Assembly: GCF_052216985.1 (NCBI RefSeq)
Contig: NZ_JBQOUY010000002.1
Span: 62,001-126,000 of the forward strand
Origin: Acidaminococcus fermentans_A
GTDB taxonomy: Bacteria > Bacillota > Negativicutes > Acidaminococcales > Acidaminococcaceae
Direction: 5' to 3'
Length of the DNA stretch: 64,000 bases
Both the position numbers and the translations under genes were made by a program. Of the stretch, positions 1 to 8,644 are shown piece after piece (within the stretch, counting starts at the first letter, position 1; each line of letters starts with the position of its first letter). The notes under the pieces are model-generated. The model had not been told where the DNA came from and made no database searches. It was given only the letters and a program-made list of their open reading frames with translations.

Positions 1-1
1 A

Positions 2-988
2 ATTGATTTTGTCTTTTCATCGTTGAAAGATATCAAATATAAAAATAAAATTCCTTCCAGTGTTTCTATAAAAAGAATTGCCAAATTATCTTCTCCTATT
101 CATTTTGTAAAGAGCCTTCATGATATTATAAAGTCTGGAAATTATGATGCAGTATATTGCAATGTACCATTTGCCAACGCTCTTCTATATTTGACTGTAA
201 AGCTTAGCGGATGCCGCTTGATTGTTCATTCTCATAATACTAAAATCGAAGAAACTAGTAAAAAAAGAAAATATGCACTAACAATATATCATTATATAAG
301 CAAAATTCTATTTTCTGGCTTAATTGATGAACGATATGGATGCAGTTTGAAGGCTTGTAAATGGTTATTTAACCCATATAAAGCATATAGCGTAAAGCGA
401 AATGCTATAGATTGTAAAAAATATGAGTATGATACAGTTATACGCAATAAAGTTAGGAAAAAACTGAATATTAATCCTGGAACTTTTGTAATAGGACATG
501 TAGGACGATTTTCATACCAGAAAAATCATCAGTTTTTGATTAAGATTTTCAATGAAATTATAAAAAAACATTCTGACTCAATTTTATTACTTGTCGGCGA
601 TGGAGAATATCGATTAGATATAGAAAAGAAATGCATTGAATTAGGAATCAGAAAAAAAGTTAAGTTCTTAGGAATAAGAAATGACGTTAACGAATTAATG
701 CAAGCCATGGATTGCTTTCTATTACCATCTCGATTTGAAGGGCTTCCTATTGTTGGAGTTGAAGCACAGGCAGCCGGATTGCCATGCTTTTTTTCGGATT
801 CAATAACGTCTGAAGTGAAAATCACATCAGATGTTTATTTCTTTTCTTTACAAGATTATCCTGCAGAAATTGCATTAAGAATTTTATGGACGAAGAATAT
901 GAACAGAAAAAACACTTTTCATATTCTTTCTGATGCAGGATATAATCTTTTAACTGAAATAAAACATATAAAAAGGTGTGGTAGTTGA
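2..988 (+). CDS. Glycosyltransferase family 4 (GT-B), 5' end outside window
   Basis: Probably transfers a sugar from a nucleotide donor in surface-polysaccharide assembly at the cytoplasmic face. The frame is open to the window edge, so the TTG at 23 is not the true start. The C-terminal half has the GT4 donor-binding pattern: IGHVGRFSYQKNHQ, LLLVGDGEYR, then the EX7E-type segment RFEGLPIVGVEAQAAGLP. The N-terminal half has IVHSHNTKIE, typical of the acceptor domain. The DNA is very AT-rich. The stop (986-988) overlaps the start of the licD-like gene, so the two are probably translationally coupled. Sugar specificity cannot be read from the sequence. Confidence 0.85.
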   Translation: MDFVFSSLKDIKYKNKIPSSVSIKRIAKLSSPIHFVKSLHDIIKSGNYDAVYCNVPFANALLYLTVKLSGCRLIVHSHNTKIEETSKKRKYALTIYHYISKILFSGLIDERYGCSLKACKWLFNPYKAYSVKRNAIDCKKYEYDTVIRNKVRKKLNINPGTFVIGHVGRFSYQKNHQFLIKIFNEIIKKHSDSILLLVGDGEYRLDIEKKCIELGIRKKVKFLGIRNDVNELMQAMDCFLLPSRFEGLPIVGVEAQAAGLPCFFSDSITSEVKITSDVYFFSLQDYPAEIALRILWTKNMNRKNTFHILSDAGYNLLTEIKHIKRCGS

Positions 989-1794
989 AAATGATAAAAT
1001 TAACACATAGTGACATCCAACAAGTAGAACTTAAAATTTTATTATACTTTACAAATTTTTGCAAAGAACATAATTTAAAATTTTATTTGGCTGGAGGAAC
1101 TCTATTAGGTGCAATTCGTCATAAAGGTTTTATTCCTTGGGATGATGATATAGATGTCTGTATGCCTAGAGCCGATTACGAACGCTTAAATAAAATTTTT
1201 AAATCTGATGGAATCTATCAATTGACTTCTAATCAATTAGATAATTCATTTTTCCCTTATGCGAATTTAAAAAATATGAATACATGTGTTAAATCCAAAT
1301 ATGTAAAACAAGATTCGCAACTATGGATTGACATTTTTCCAGTTGACGGGTTACCAGAATCACTAGATGTAGTAAAGAAAATTTATAGACAATGTGATTT
1401 TTACCGTCGAATATTTCTCCTTGCAAATGCAACATTGGGAGAAGGAAAAAATACTTTTCATAAATATAGTAAATATATTATAAAGCCATTTTCTCTTTTA
1501 TATGGCAAGAGGCATTGTGTAGAGAAAATTGAACAGATTGCCCAGAAGAATTCCTATCAAGATTGTAAGTATGTAGGCATTGTTACCTGGGGCCTTTATG
1601 GTGCTGGGGAGCGTATGTTGAAAAGTGAGTTTGAAAAACAGGTCTTAGTAGAATTTGAAGGATATCAGTTTCCTGCTTTTTCTTGTTGGGATACCTATCT
1701 TCATGGTCTCTATGGTGATTATATGCAACTGCCACCAGTAGAAAAAAGACAAACTCACAATATGGAAGTATATTGGAGAGACGGAGGAAAATAG
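985..1794 (+). CDS. LicD family phosphotransferase
   Basis: LicD proteins transfer phosphocholine or other phospho-alditols from CDP donors onto surface glycans. The family core is near residues 35-65: YLAGGTLLGAIRHKGF followed by IPWDDDIDVCMPRADYERL, with the nucleotidyltransferase-fold G-G and DDDID residues. At about 269 residues it has the usual length. Either TTG at 985 (AAGGTG at 973-978, spacing 6) or ATG at 991 may be the start. Downstream lies an IspD/TarI-like cytidylyltransferase, which would supply the CDP-linked donor. The transferred group (choline, ribitol, glycerol or other) is not determined. Confidence 0.85.
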   Translation: MKMIKLTHSDIQQVELKILLYFTNFCKEHNLKFYLAGGTLLGAIRHKGFIPWDDDIDVCMPRADYERLNKIFKSDGIYQLTSNQLDNSFFPYANLKNMNTCVKSKYVKQDSQLWIDIFPVDGLPESLDVVKKIYRQCDFYRRIFLLANATLGEGKNTFHKYSKYIIKPFSLLYGKRHCVEKIEQIAQKNSYQDCKYVGIVTWGLYGAGERMLKSEFEKQVLVEFEGYQFPAFSCWDTYLHGLYGDYMQLPPVEKRQTHNMEVYWRDGGK

Positions 1795-1796
1795 TA

Positions 1797-2519
1797 ATGA
1801 ACATAGCCATCTTAATCGCAGGCGGATCCGGAAAGCGTATGGGTCAAGATATTCCCAAACAGTTTATCAATGTTTATGATAAACCCATCCTGCTTTATAC
1901 TCTGGAAAGCTTTGAAAGACATCCGCAAATTGATGCTGTTGAAGTAGTGTGTATTGATGGGTGGCACGATGTACTCCGTGCTTATGCAAGACAGTTTAAT
2001 ATCAGTAAATTAAAATGGATTGTATCCGGCGGTGCTTCTGGTCAGGAGTCCATTCGAAATGGGGTCTATAATTTGGAGGGAAAGGTACAGCCAGATGATA
2101 TTATTGTGATTCATGATGGTATCCGCCCTTTGGTTGATGCTTCTGTTTTGACGGATGTTTTGATTAAGGCCCAAAAGTATGGTAATGCTGTTACTTCCAT
2201 GCCTTATAATGAACAGATTTTTATTATCAATCCGGATGACAGTTCTACAACAAAGCAGTATATTCCGAGAGAAACACTGCGTAGAGTTTCCACGCCTCAG
2301 GCATACCGTTTTGGCCTTTTGGATGAGAAGTATCATGAAGCTTTTGAAAAAGAAATTGGTATTTATGGATCTTCCTATACCAATACCATGATGGTAGAAT
2401 TGGGAGTAACCTTGCATTTTGCTGCTGGGTCTGATAAAAATATAAAACTTACTACGAAAGATGATTTGGAACTGTTCAAAGCGTATTTGAAAGCGGATAA
2501 AGATACCTGGTTGAAATGA
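1797..2519 (+). CDS. IspD/TarI-like CTP:alditol-phosphate cytidylyltransferase
   Basis: Predicted to make a CDP-activated alditol or similar (as TarI makes CDP-ribitol) for the LicD transferase upstream. The IspD-fold signature is clear: ILIAGGSGKRMGQDIPKQF (CTP-binding loop), SIRNGVYNLEG, IHDGIRPLV and the C-terminal LTTKDDLELFKAYL. ATG 1797 is chosen because GGAGGAAA at 1783-1790 precedes it; the in-frame codon at 1773 has no ribosome site. True MEP-pathway IspD is an alternative, but context inside a polysaccharide locus next to licD favours a TarI-like role. Confidence 0.8.
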   Translation: MNIAILIAGGSGKRMGQDIPKQFINVYDKPILLYTLESFERHPQIDAVEVVCIDGWHDVLRAYARQFNISKLKWIVSGGASGQESIRNGVYNLEGKVQPDDIIVIHDGIRPLVDASVLTDVLIKAQKYGNAVTSMPYNEQIFIINPDDSSTTKQYIPRETLRRVSTPQAYRFGLLDEKYHEAFEKEIGIYGSSYTNTMMVELGVTLHFAAGSDKNIKLTTKDDLELFKAYLKADKDTWLK

Positions 2520-2530
2520 GGAGTAAAGAA

Positions 2531-3589
2531 ATGGATATACATGAACATCCTTTGTATAAAGAAGATGTTAAAAGGGTAGGAGAAATGGCATTGCCATGGG
2601 AAAAACTCCAAAATACATCAGTACTGATTTCAGGAGCAACTGGTTTAATTGGGTCTTTTTTGATTGATGTACTGATGTGGAGGAATATCAACGAAAACGC
2701 AAACTGCCAGATTTATGCGCTGGGAAGAAGCATCGAAAAAGCTCAGAAACGTTTTGCTTATTGTGTAGATTCTCCATTTTTTCATTTTATTTCTCATGAT
2801 ATTAATGTTCCGCTGCAGGGGAAAACGGATGAAAATATTGATTATGTCCTTCATCTGGCCAGTAACACTCATCCTGTGGCTTATGCAACAGACCCCATTG
2901 GGACGATTGCAACTAATATCATCGGCTTAAAAAACATGTTGGATTACAGTGTGCAGCATCACACCAAAAGATTTGCTTTTGCTTCTTCCAATGAAATTTA
3001 TGGAGAAAACAGAGGCGACCAGGAACTATTTGATGAGCACTATTGCGGGTATATCGACTGTAATACTTTGAGAGCCGGATACCCGGAAAGTAAGCGTTGT
3101 GGAGAAGCATTATGCCAGGCTTATCTGAAGCAAAAAGGACTGGACATTGTTATACCCCGTTTTACCCGTTCTTACGGGCCTACTATGCTGGAAAGTGATA
3201 CAAAGGCTATCAGTCAATTCATTAAAAAAGCTGTTGCTGAGGAAGATATTGTTTTAAAGAGTGCGGGTAATCAATACTATTCCTACACATATATGGCAGA
3301 TGCTGTATCAGGCCTTTTGACGGTTCTTTTGTTGGGGAAAACAGGTGAAGCTTACAATATTGCTGATCAAAGTTCAGATATAACCTTGAAAGACTTAGCC
3401 GCAATTATTGCAAATATTGCAGGAACGAAAGTTATTTTTGAAATTCCGGATTCTACTGAAAAAGCTGGGTATAGTAAAGCAACAAAAGCAAGATTGGATG
3501 GGGGAAAAATTATAAAAATTAGATGGAATCCATTCTTTAATATTTATAGTGGATTGCAACGAACGATTAATATCTTAAGTACAGTTTAA
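2531..3589 (+). CDS. NAD-dependent epimerase/dehydratase (extended SDR)
   Basis: Nucleotide-sugar or CDP-alditol modifying enzyme of the extended short-chain dehydrogenase family. The Rossmann motif ISGATGLIGSFLIDVL lies near residues 32-48, HLASNTHP follows, and the catalytic Tyr-Lys pair is in AGYPESKRCGEALC. The C-terminal part (ITLKDLAAIIANIAG) is typical of sugar epimerases and decarboxylases. ATG 2531 fits GAGGAG at 2518-2523; ATG 2516 overlaps the upstream stop but lacks a ribosome site. Substrate unknown; the licD/cytidylyltransferase neighbours suggest it helps prepare the activated donor. Confidence 0.85.
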   Translation: MDIHEHPLYKEDVKRVGEMALPWEKLQNTSVLISGATGLIGSFLIDVLMWRNINENANCQIYALGRSIEKAQKRFAYCVDSPFFHFISHDINVPLQGKTDENIDYVLHLASNTHPVAYATDPIGTIATNIIGLKNMLDYSVQHHTKRFAFASSNEIYGENRGDQELFDEHYCGYIDCNTLRAGYPESKRCGEALCQAYLKQKGLDIVIPRFTRSYGPTMLESDTKAISQFIKKAVAEEDIVLKSAGNQYYSYTYMADAVSGLLTVLLLGKTGEAYNIADQSSDITLKDLAAIIANIAGTKVIFEIPDSTEKAGYSKATKARLDGGKIIKIRWNPFFNIYSGLQRTINILSTV

Positions 3590-3616
3590 ATGAAATAAAA
3601 AAGAGGATGAGTCTGC

Positions 3617-4744
3617 ATGTCAAAAATTATAAAAAAAAGTGTAGTATTTATTAGATCTGATTTAAATACAGTAGGAGGAGGAGAGAGAGTTACTGTAAAT
3701 TTATGTAACTCCTTATTTCCTTATTTTAATACTTATCTGGTAAATAACTATCCAAATAAAAGTGCATATGATATTCTTCCTGATATTCAAACGGTATACT
3801 TGACAAAAAGGAAAAGGAAATTACGGTACACATTTATTCCCAGCGTGATTCAACTTCGTATGTTATTAAAGGAAAAACATATTGATGCTATCGTTTGTGT
3901 AGGAATGACAGATGTCTTAGAAACTTTTTTTGCTTGTTTTTGTCTCAATACTCAAAAGTATTTCTATGAACAAAGCACTTTAAATAAATTTTTACCTAGT
4001 AATAATACAAAAAAATACAGTACAAAAAAGAAGGCCTTTTCTCATTTTCAGCAATGGATAATAAACCATTTTTTTGATAAAATTCTTGTTCTGACACAAA
4101 AAGAAAAAAACAATTATATAAATAAATTTAATATAAAAAATGATAAGATTGCAGTGATACCTAATTTTTTAGATGAAAAACTAGAAAAAACTCCCTATCA
4201 TTATAATTCTCAAAGTAAAAAAATAATTACAGTAGGAAGAATTGATTATGCTAAAGGCTATGAGATATTAATAAAAGTGGCCCAAATAGTGTTAAAAAAT
4301 AATCCAGATTGGCAATGGCATATTTATGGGGAAGGTGATATAGAATATTCGAGGTATATTCAAAACTTAATAGATGAAAGTTCTTTAAAAAATAAAGTTA
4401 TTTTAAAGGGAACTAGAAAAAATATTTATAATATCTATCCTGAGTATGCTCTTCAAGTTGTTACATCAAGATATGAAGGGTTTTCAATGGTCCTTTTGGA
4501 AGGGAAAGCTAATTCTCTTCCGGCAATTTCTTTTGATATATACTCGGGGCCATCAGACTTAATTATGAATGGAATAAATGGATATTTAATTCCCCCAGGT
4601 GACATAAATGAAATGGCAAATAAAATAAATGAATTAATAAAAAACGAACAAAAACGGATAGATTTTTCACAACATGCAAGGGATAATATCGATAAATTTA
4701 TAAAAAATAACGTAATTTTAAAGTGGGTTGCTTTATTAAAATAA
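3617..4744 (+). CDS. Glycosyltransferase family 4
   Basis: Second GT-B glycosyltransferase of the locus. The N-terminus has the acceptor-domain pattern GGGERVTVNL. The C-terminal domain has VGRIDYAKGYEILIKVAQ, WHIYGEGD and TSRYEGFSMVLLEGKANSLP, matching the GT4 nucleotide-sugar site and EX7E motif. 375 residues is normal for the family. GAGGA at 3603-3607 supports ATG 3617. Very AT-rich, like its neighbours, consistent with a horizontally shuffled polysaccharide locus. The linkage formed is unknown. Confidence 0.85.
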   Translation: MSKIIKKSVVFIRSDLNTVGGGERVTVNLCNSLFPYFNTYLVNNYPNKSAYDILPDIQTVYLTKRKRKLRYTFIPSVIQLRMLLKEKHIDAIVCVGMTDVLETFFACFCLNTQKYFYEQSTLNKFLPSNNTKKYSTKKKAFSHFQQWIINHFFDKILVLTQKEKNNYINKFNIKNDKIAVIPNFLDEKLEKTPYHYNSQSKKIITVGRIDYAKGYEILIKVAQIVLKNNPDWQWHIYGEGDIEYSRYIQNLIDESSLKNKVILKGTRKNIYNIYPEYALQVVTSRYEGFSMVLLEGKANSLPAISFDIYSGPSDLIMNGINGYLIPPGDINEMANKINELIKNEQKRIDFSQHARDNIDKFIKNNVILKWVALLK

Positions 4745-4752
4745 GGAGATAT

Positions 4753-6294
4753 ATGGGAAATCAACAATTTATAATAAAAATATCTATTATTTCTTTAATC
4801 TTTGATAATATACCTAAAATATTGCAATTAAATACAATCAGTAGTGGACTTGCCAATAAACTCGCATGGTATCCTTTAAGCGTACTATTGTTACTTAAGA
4901 TAATCGAATTTTATAAAGGAAAGATAAAACTTGGAATTCAAGAAAAGAACCAATTGAAATTTATTGGACTTTTGCTATGTGTTTTTTTGATTTGTAATAT
5001 TCAGGGATTGTTGACTTATCCATATTATAATGAACTTCTATCGGGACCTGTTTCTCAGATAGAAAAACTACCATCCTTACTTCAATTTTTACAGCAGTAC
5101 AACATTACTTTTTCTGTGCAGAGTATTTTTATGAGTTGGATAGGCGTACGAGCAGTAAAAGGAACAATCTTAAATATTCTCTATACATTTGGCTTTTCTT
5201 TTATTTTGTATTTAATTATAAAAAAAGAATATCCTGCATATGCTAAACTTTTAGATAAATGCATCACTGTAACGATTTATGTTATTTCAGCCTATTCATG
5301 TATTGAATTATTCTTTTTGGCAGGAAGTCCTGTAGCTAAGCATATTTTAGAAACTATTAATCCTTTTTTGCATCCAATAGCTGTAGACCATGGGTGGTGG
5401 CCACCACTTCTTTGGAAAAATCAACTTCGTTCTGTTTTCTCAGAACCGTCACGTATGGGAAATTACGCAGCCTTCGCGTTGCCTTTTCTGTGGATGCAGT
5501 TTTTAAAAGGAAAGAAAATACTTTCACCGAAATCAGCATTATTACTCTTTTATACATTTTTGATTTTCATGACAAAGGCGAGAACTCCAGTCGCAATGTA
5601 TGGGGGGCTTTTGGGACTGTTTGTTATTACTGTAATAGCCTTTACTCGAAAAAAATATTTCAGACAAATTGCAGGAATCCTTGCTGTTTCGGCTCTTTCT
5701 CTTTTTCTGTCCATAGGTTTTATAAAAATCTTTATGGTTCAACATCAAGAGGTTACTGTAGAGAGCTATTTAAGTGATAATGTTGGATCGTTAACAAAAG
5801 GCAATGCGCGGAGCAATGGAGCCCGTTATGCTTTGATTCGCTCTAATTTCCAAACTGGTATTGAGCATCCTGTTTTCGGCGTAGGAAATCAATTGATGTC
5901 TTCCTATACTGTTCACAATTTCAATAAATATGATCTGCAGAATAAGGAAGTTCAATTATGGGTTAGAAGCTTTAAAGAACGAGGCGTATTACGATATGGG
6001 TTGGATGCAATGAATGAGTATATTTCTAAATTTGCCCAATATGGTATTGTTGGTCTTTTGACTTTTTTATTTCCATTATTCTTTATACTCATCCAACTCT
6101 TCCATAAGCTTAAACATACAAATGGCGATGAATGGTTGGATGCCCTGGCAGTTACCTTGTCACTGATTGGCAGTGCCGTAGCTGGATGCAACGGATCATT
6201 AACTTTATTGTATACTTATTGGGTTATTTTGGCCTATGCTTATGCAAATATTTATCAGGAGACACCACAAATACAAAGATTGGATGAAAAATGA
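4753..6294 (+). CDS. O-antigen polymerase/ligase-like membrane protein (Wzy type)
   Basis: About 513 residues with roughly ten to twelve hydrophobic segments and a large extracytoplasmic loop (near residues 340-420) before the last helices. This topology is typical of Wzy polymerases and WaaL ligases. The RSVFSEPSRMGNYAAFALPF segment and a later GVGNQL motif resemble the O-antigen polymerase family. ATG 4753 is preceded by AAGGAG at 4743-4748, which overlaps the stop of the previous gene. It overlaps the flippase start by ATGA (6291-6294). Polymerase rather than ligase is inferred from the adjacent flippase. Confidence 0.7.
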   Translation: MGNQQFIIKISIISLIFDNIPKILQLNTISSGLANKLAWYPLSVLLLLKIIEFYKGKIKLGIQEKNQLKFIGLLLCVFLICNIQGLLTYPYYNELLSGPVSQIEKLPSLLQFLQQYNITFSVQSIFMSWIGVRAVKGTILNILYTFGFSFILYLIIKKEYPAYAKLLDKCITVTIYVISAYSCIELFFLAGSPVAKHILETINPFLHPIAVDHGWWPPLLWKNQLRSVFSEPSRMGNYAAFALPFLWMQFLKGKKILSPKSALLLFYTFLIFMTKARTPVAMYGGLLGLFVITVIAFTRKKYFRQIAGILAVSALSLFLSIGFIKIFMVQHQEVTVESYLSDNVGSLTKGNARSNGARYALIRSNFQTGIEHPVFGVGNQLMSSYTVHNFNKYDLQNKEVQLWVRSFKERGVLRYGLDAMNEYISKFAQYGIVGLLTFLFPLFFILIQLFHKLKHTNGDEWLDALAVTLSLIGSAVAGCNGSLTLLYTYWVILAYAYANIYQETPQIQRLDEK

Positions 6295-7793
6295 ACGAAC
6301 GCAAAATAGGAATCTTACTCAGCTATCTGAATATCGCTCTCCATGCCATCGTCGGCTTCCTCTACGTCCCCATTCTCCTGCACTATATTGGCAAATCGGA
6401 ATACGGCTTGTATCAACTGATTGGGTCCCTGATTGCTTATTTCAGCATCATGGATTTTGGCTTGACGGCGGCGGTTACCCGGTTCTATACCAAGTATAAG
6501 GCCTTGAAGGATAAGGTTGGGATGGAGAATATCCTGGCTATTTCTCTGTATGGGTACGGAGGGGCTACGGGGCTTTCTCTTCTGGTTGGAGGTATCTGCT
6601 ACTGGAACCTGAACAAAATCTTCGGGGCCAGTATGACTGCAGGGGAATTGTTGGAAGCCCGGCACATGTTCCTGCTGTTGTTGTTCAATATTGCAGTGAG
6701 CCTTTCCACCATGGTGTTCCGGTCGGTAATCAATGCCCATGAAAAGTTCCTGTTCCTGAAGGGCCTGGAAACGGTACAGCTGATTTTGCAGCCGGCACTG
6801 GTGATTCTGATTCTCCAAAAGTATCCTACAGCCATGGCAGTAGCGGTGGCACAGACGATGCTGAATGTGGGGCTGATCCTGGCACGGATTTATTACTGCT
6901 TTGCTCGGCTGCATATTACCATCAGGTTCCATTATTGGAACCAGGAACTGTTCCATGATTTTAAAAAGCTGGCTCTGAGTGTATTCTGTGTCAGTCTTAT
7001 TGACCAAGTGTTTTGGAAGACAAATCAGATTATCCTGGGGATTGTCCAGGGGACGGAGGCTGTGGCGGTTTATTCTATTGCTTCTCTGATTTACATGAAC
7101 TATATGGCTCTGTCCACAGCCATTTCCGGGGTCTATCTGCCTCATATTACGGAGATGGTGGCACAGAGAAAGCCTATGGAAGAACTGTCCGCCCTGTTTA
7201 TACAGATTGGCCGTTGGCAGTATTATCTGCTGGCATTGGTGGCTACTGGATTCATTATTTTCGGCCGTCAGTTTATCCAGTTGTGGGCCGGAAGCGGATT
7301 TGAAGATTCTTATTGGATCACCATTTTGATCATCTTGCCTTTTACCATCGACCTGATCCAGAACATCGGCCTGGCCATCCTCCAGGCCATGAACCGGTAT
7401 GACTTCCGGGCAAAAATCTATTTCCTTACCGGGGTGCTGAACCTGGTATTGGCCATTCCTTTGGGGATGAAATACGGCGGCATCGGGTGTGCCGTGGCCA
7501 CTGGATTTTCCATGCTTATGGGGAATGGGGTGGTGATGAATTACTTCTACAAGAAATACATCGGCCTGGATATTCCCCGATTCTGGAAACAGATTGGAAG
7601 AATCAGTCTGAGTGTGGGGATGTGTCTGGTTATAGGGTATGGTGTGGATCATGTAATTCCCGGTTCTGGAAAAATTGTATTCCTTCTTAAGATTCTAGGA
7701 TATACAGTGTTTTACGGGATAATGGTGTATTTTACAGCCATGAATCCGGAAGAAAAGGAGAAAGTACGGGGGATTGGAAAAAAGTTAGAGTAA
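6291..7793 (+). CDS. Polysaccharide/oligosaccharide flippase (Wzx-like, MOP superfamily)
   Basis: 500-residue polytopic protein with about 14 predicted helices, starting MNERKIGILLSYLNIALHAI and carrying YRFYTKYKA-like loop features of the polysaccharide synthase family. It would flip lipid-linked repeat units across the inner membrane for the Wzy-like protein, whose gene it overlaps by four bases. The base composition changes sharply here: the preceding six genes are strongly AT-rich, while this gene resembles the GC-richer core. It may therefore be the conserved edge of a variable cassette. Confidence 0.85.
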   Translation: MNERKIGILLSYLNIALHAIVGFLYVPILLHYIGKSEYGLYQLIGSLIAYFSIMDFGLTAAVTRFYTKYKALKDKVGMENILAISLYGYGGATGLSLLVGGICYWNLNKIFGASMTAGELLEARHMFLLLLFNIAVSLSTMVFRSVINAHEKFLFLKGLETVQLILQPALVILILQKYPTAMAVAVAQTMLNVGLILARIYYCFARLHITIRFHYWNQELFHDFKKLALSVFCVSLIDQVFWKTNQIILGIVQGTEAVAVYSIASLIYMNYMALSTAISGVYLPHITEMVAQRKPMEELSALFIQIGRWQYYLLALVATGFIIFGRQFIQLWAGSGFEDSYWITILIILPFTIDLIQNIGLAILQAMNRYDFRAKIYFLTGVLNLVLAIPLGMKYGGIGCAVATGFSMLMGNGVVMNYFYKKYIGLDIPRFWKQIGRISLSVGMCLVIGYGVDHVIPGSGKIVFLLKILGYTVFYGIMVYFTAMNPEEKEKVRGIGKKLE

Positions 7794-7821
7794 AATCTAC
7801 TGCTAACGGAGGAAATAAATC

Positions 7822-8376
7822 TTGGATGAATTTTTAAAATCGTTAGTAGGACCTGCTTTAGTGGCACTAATTACTTTAGCTGGTACATGGATTCTCAATA
7901 ACTATAAGATAAGTAAAGAATATCAGGTTATTTATGAAAAAGAACTGATTGGCAAACAACTGGAAGTAATTATAAATTTATACAAGTTCCTTCAAAATTT
8001 TACAGTGGTAATAGAACCAGATGGCTGGTATCCTTGGATGCGAAATCGTGATGAATTAAAAAAAATAATCGAGACTTTAGAAAATATTACAAATCATGCT
8101 GTATGGTTCTCTAAAGATTTTGTAAAGCTGCTGACAGAGCTTTCAAATAAGTTGAGACATTATGAGAGTGATTTTAACATCCTATCTGTATCAAGAGATC
8201 CAATTATTCTAAAACAAAAAGATGATTTTACAGATGAAATTAAATTAAGAGCCGTGGAGATTGAAACTGAGATATATAGATGTTTGATTGATAAGGATAA
8301 CATTATTTCAGCTTTTAAGGAAAATAAGGCCTTTCTTGAAAAAATTTCTAATGATCATCCAGGATATAAGAGATAA
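7822..8376 (+). CDS. Membrane-anchored helical protein of unknown function
   Basis: 184 residues, not recognised. One N-terminal transmembrane segment (about residues 8-28, LVGPALVALITLAGTWIL) is followed by a long charged, mostly helical cytoplasmic-type domain rich in Lys, Glu, Ile and Leu. TTG 7822 is the start because GGAGGAAA at 7808-7814 precedes it and the ATG at 7826 opens a frame that stops at once. AT-rich, unlike the flippase before it. It stands alone between a polysaccharide locus and a toxin-antitoxin-like pair. A defence or phage-related role is possible but unsupported. Confidence 0.6.
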   Translation: MDEFLKSLVGPALVALITLAGTWILNNYKISKEYQVIYEKELIGKQLEVIINLYKFLQNFTVVIEPDGWYPWMRNRDELKKIIETLENITNHAVWFSKDFVKLLTELSNKLRHYESDFNILSVSRDPIILKQKDDFTDEIKLRAVEIETEIYRCLIDKDNIISAFKENKAFLEKISNDHPGYKR

Positions 8377-8644
8377 ATGATAAATTGTGCTTGAGCTAAT
8401 TATAGTTCGGATTGAAGCGCTAAGAGTACAGAGAGTTGGCCTCCGGAATCAGGCATCTGGTTCATAGGCGGGAGAAAAACAGGACGGATGCTTGGAAAGA
8501 GAGACGGGCTATCTGTTGGACGGAACTTGATGTAAATACGCATGTTTAAACAGTATTGGAAACAAACGTTGCTATTTTTCTTTAAATATGTTAAGTTATA
8601 TGCAACGTGATAAAGAATTCTGCTGGGGGAGGGAGGTAGATACC
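8377..8644. other. Gene-free spacer, no clear feature
   Basis: 268 bases without a supported gene. The middle part (about 8410-8530) is GC-richer than the flanking AT-rich DNA and may be a leftover of other sequence. The last bases hold the ribosome site (GGGAGG near 8633-8638) of the next gene. I see no terminator, tRNA or convincing promoter. Confidence 0.5.

Noticed and set aside
8420..8530. T-box-like strings (AAGAGTAC, two AGAGAG) before the ImmA/IrrE gene
   Set aside because: No antiterminator TGGNACCGCG, no terminator, and the downstream gene is not a tRNA synthetase or amino-acid gene.
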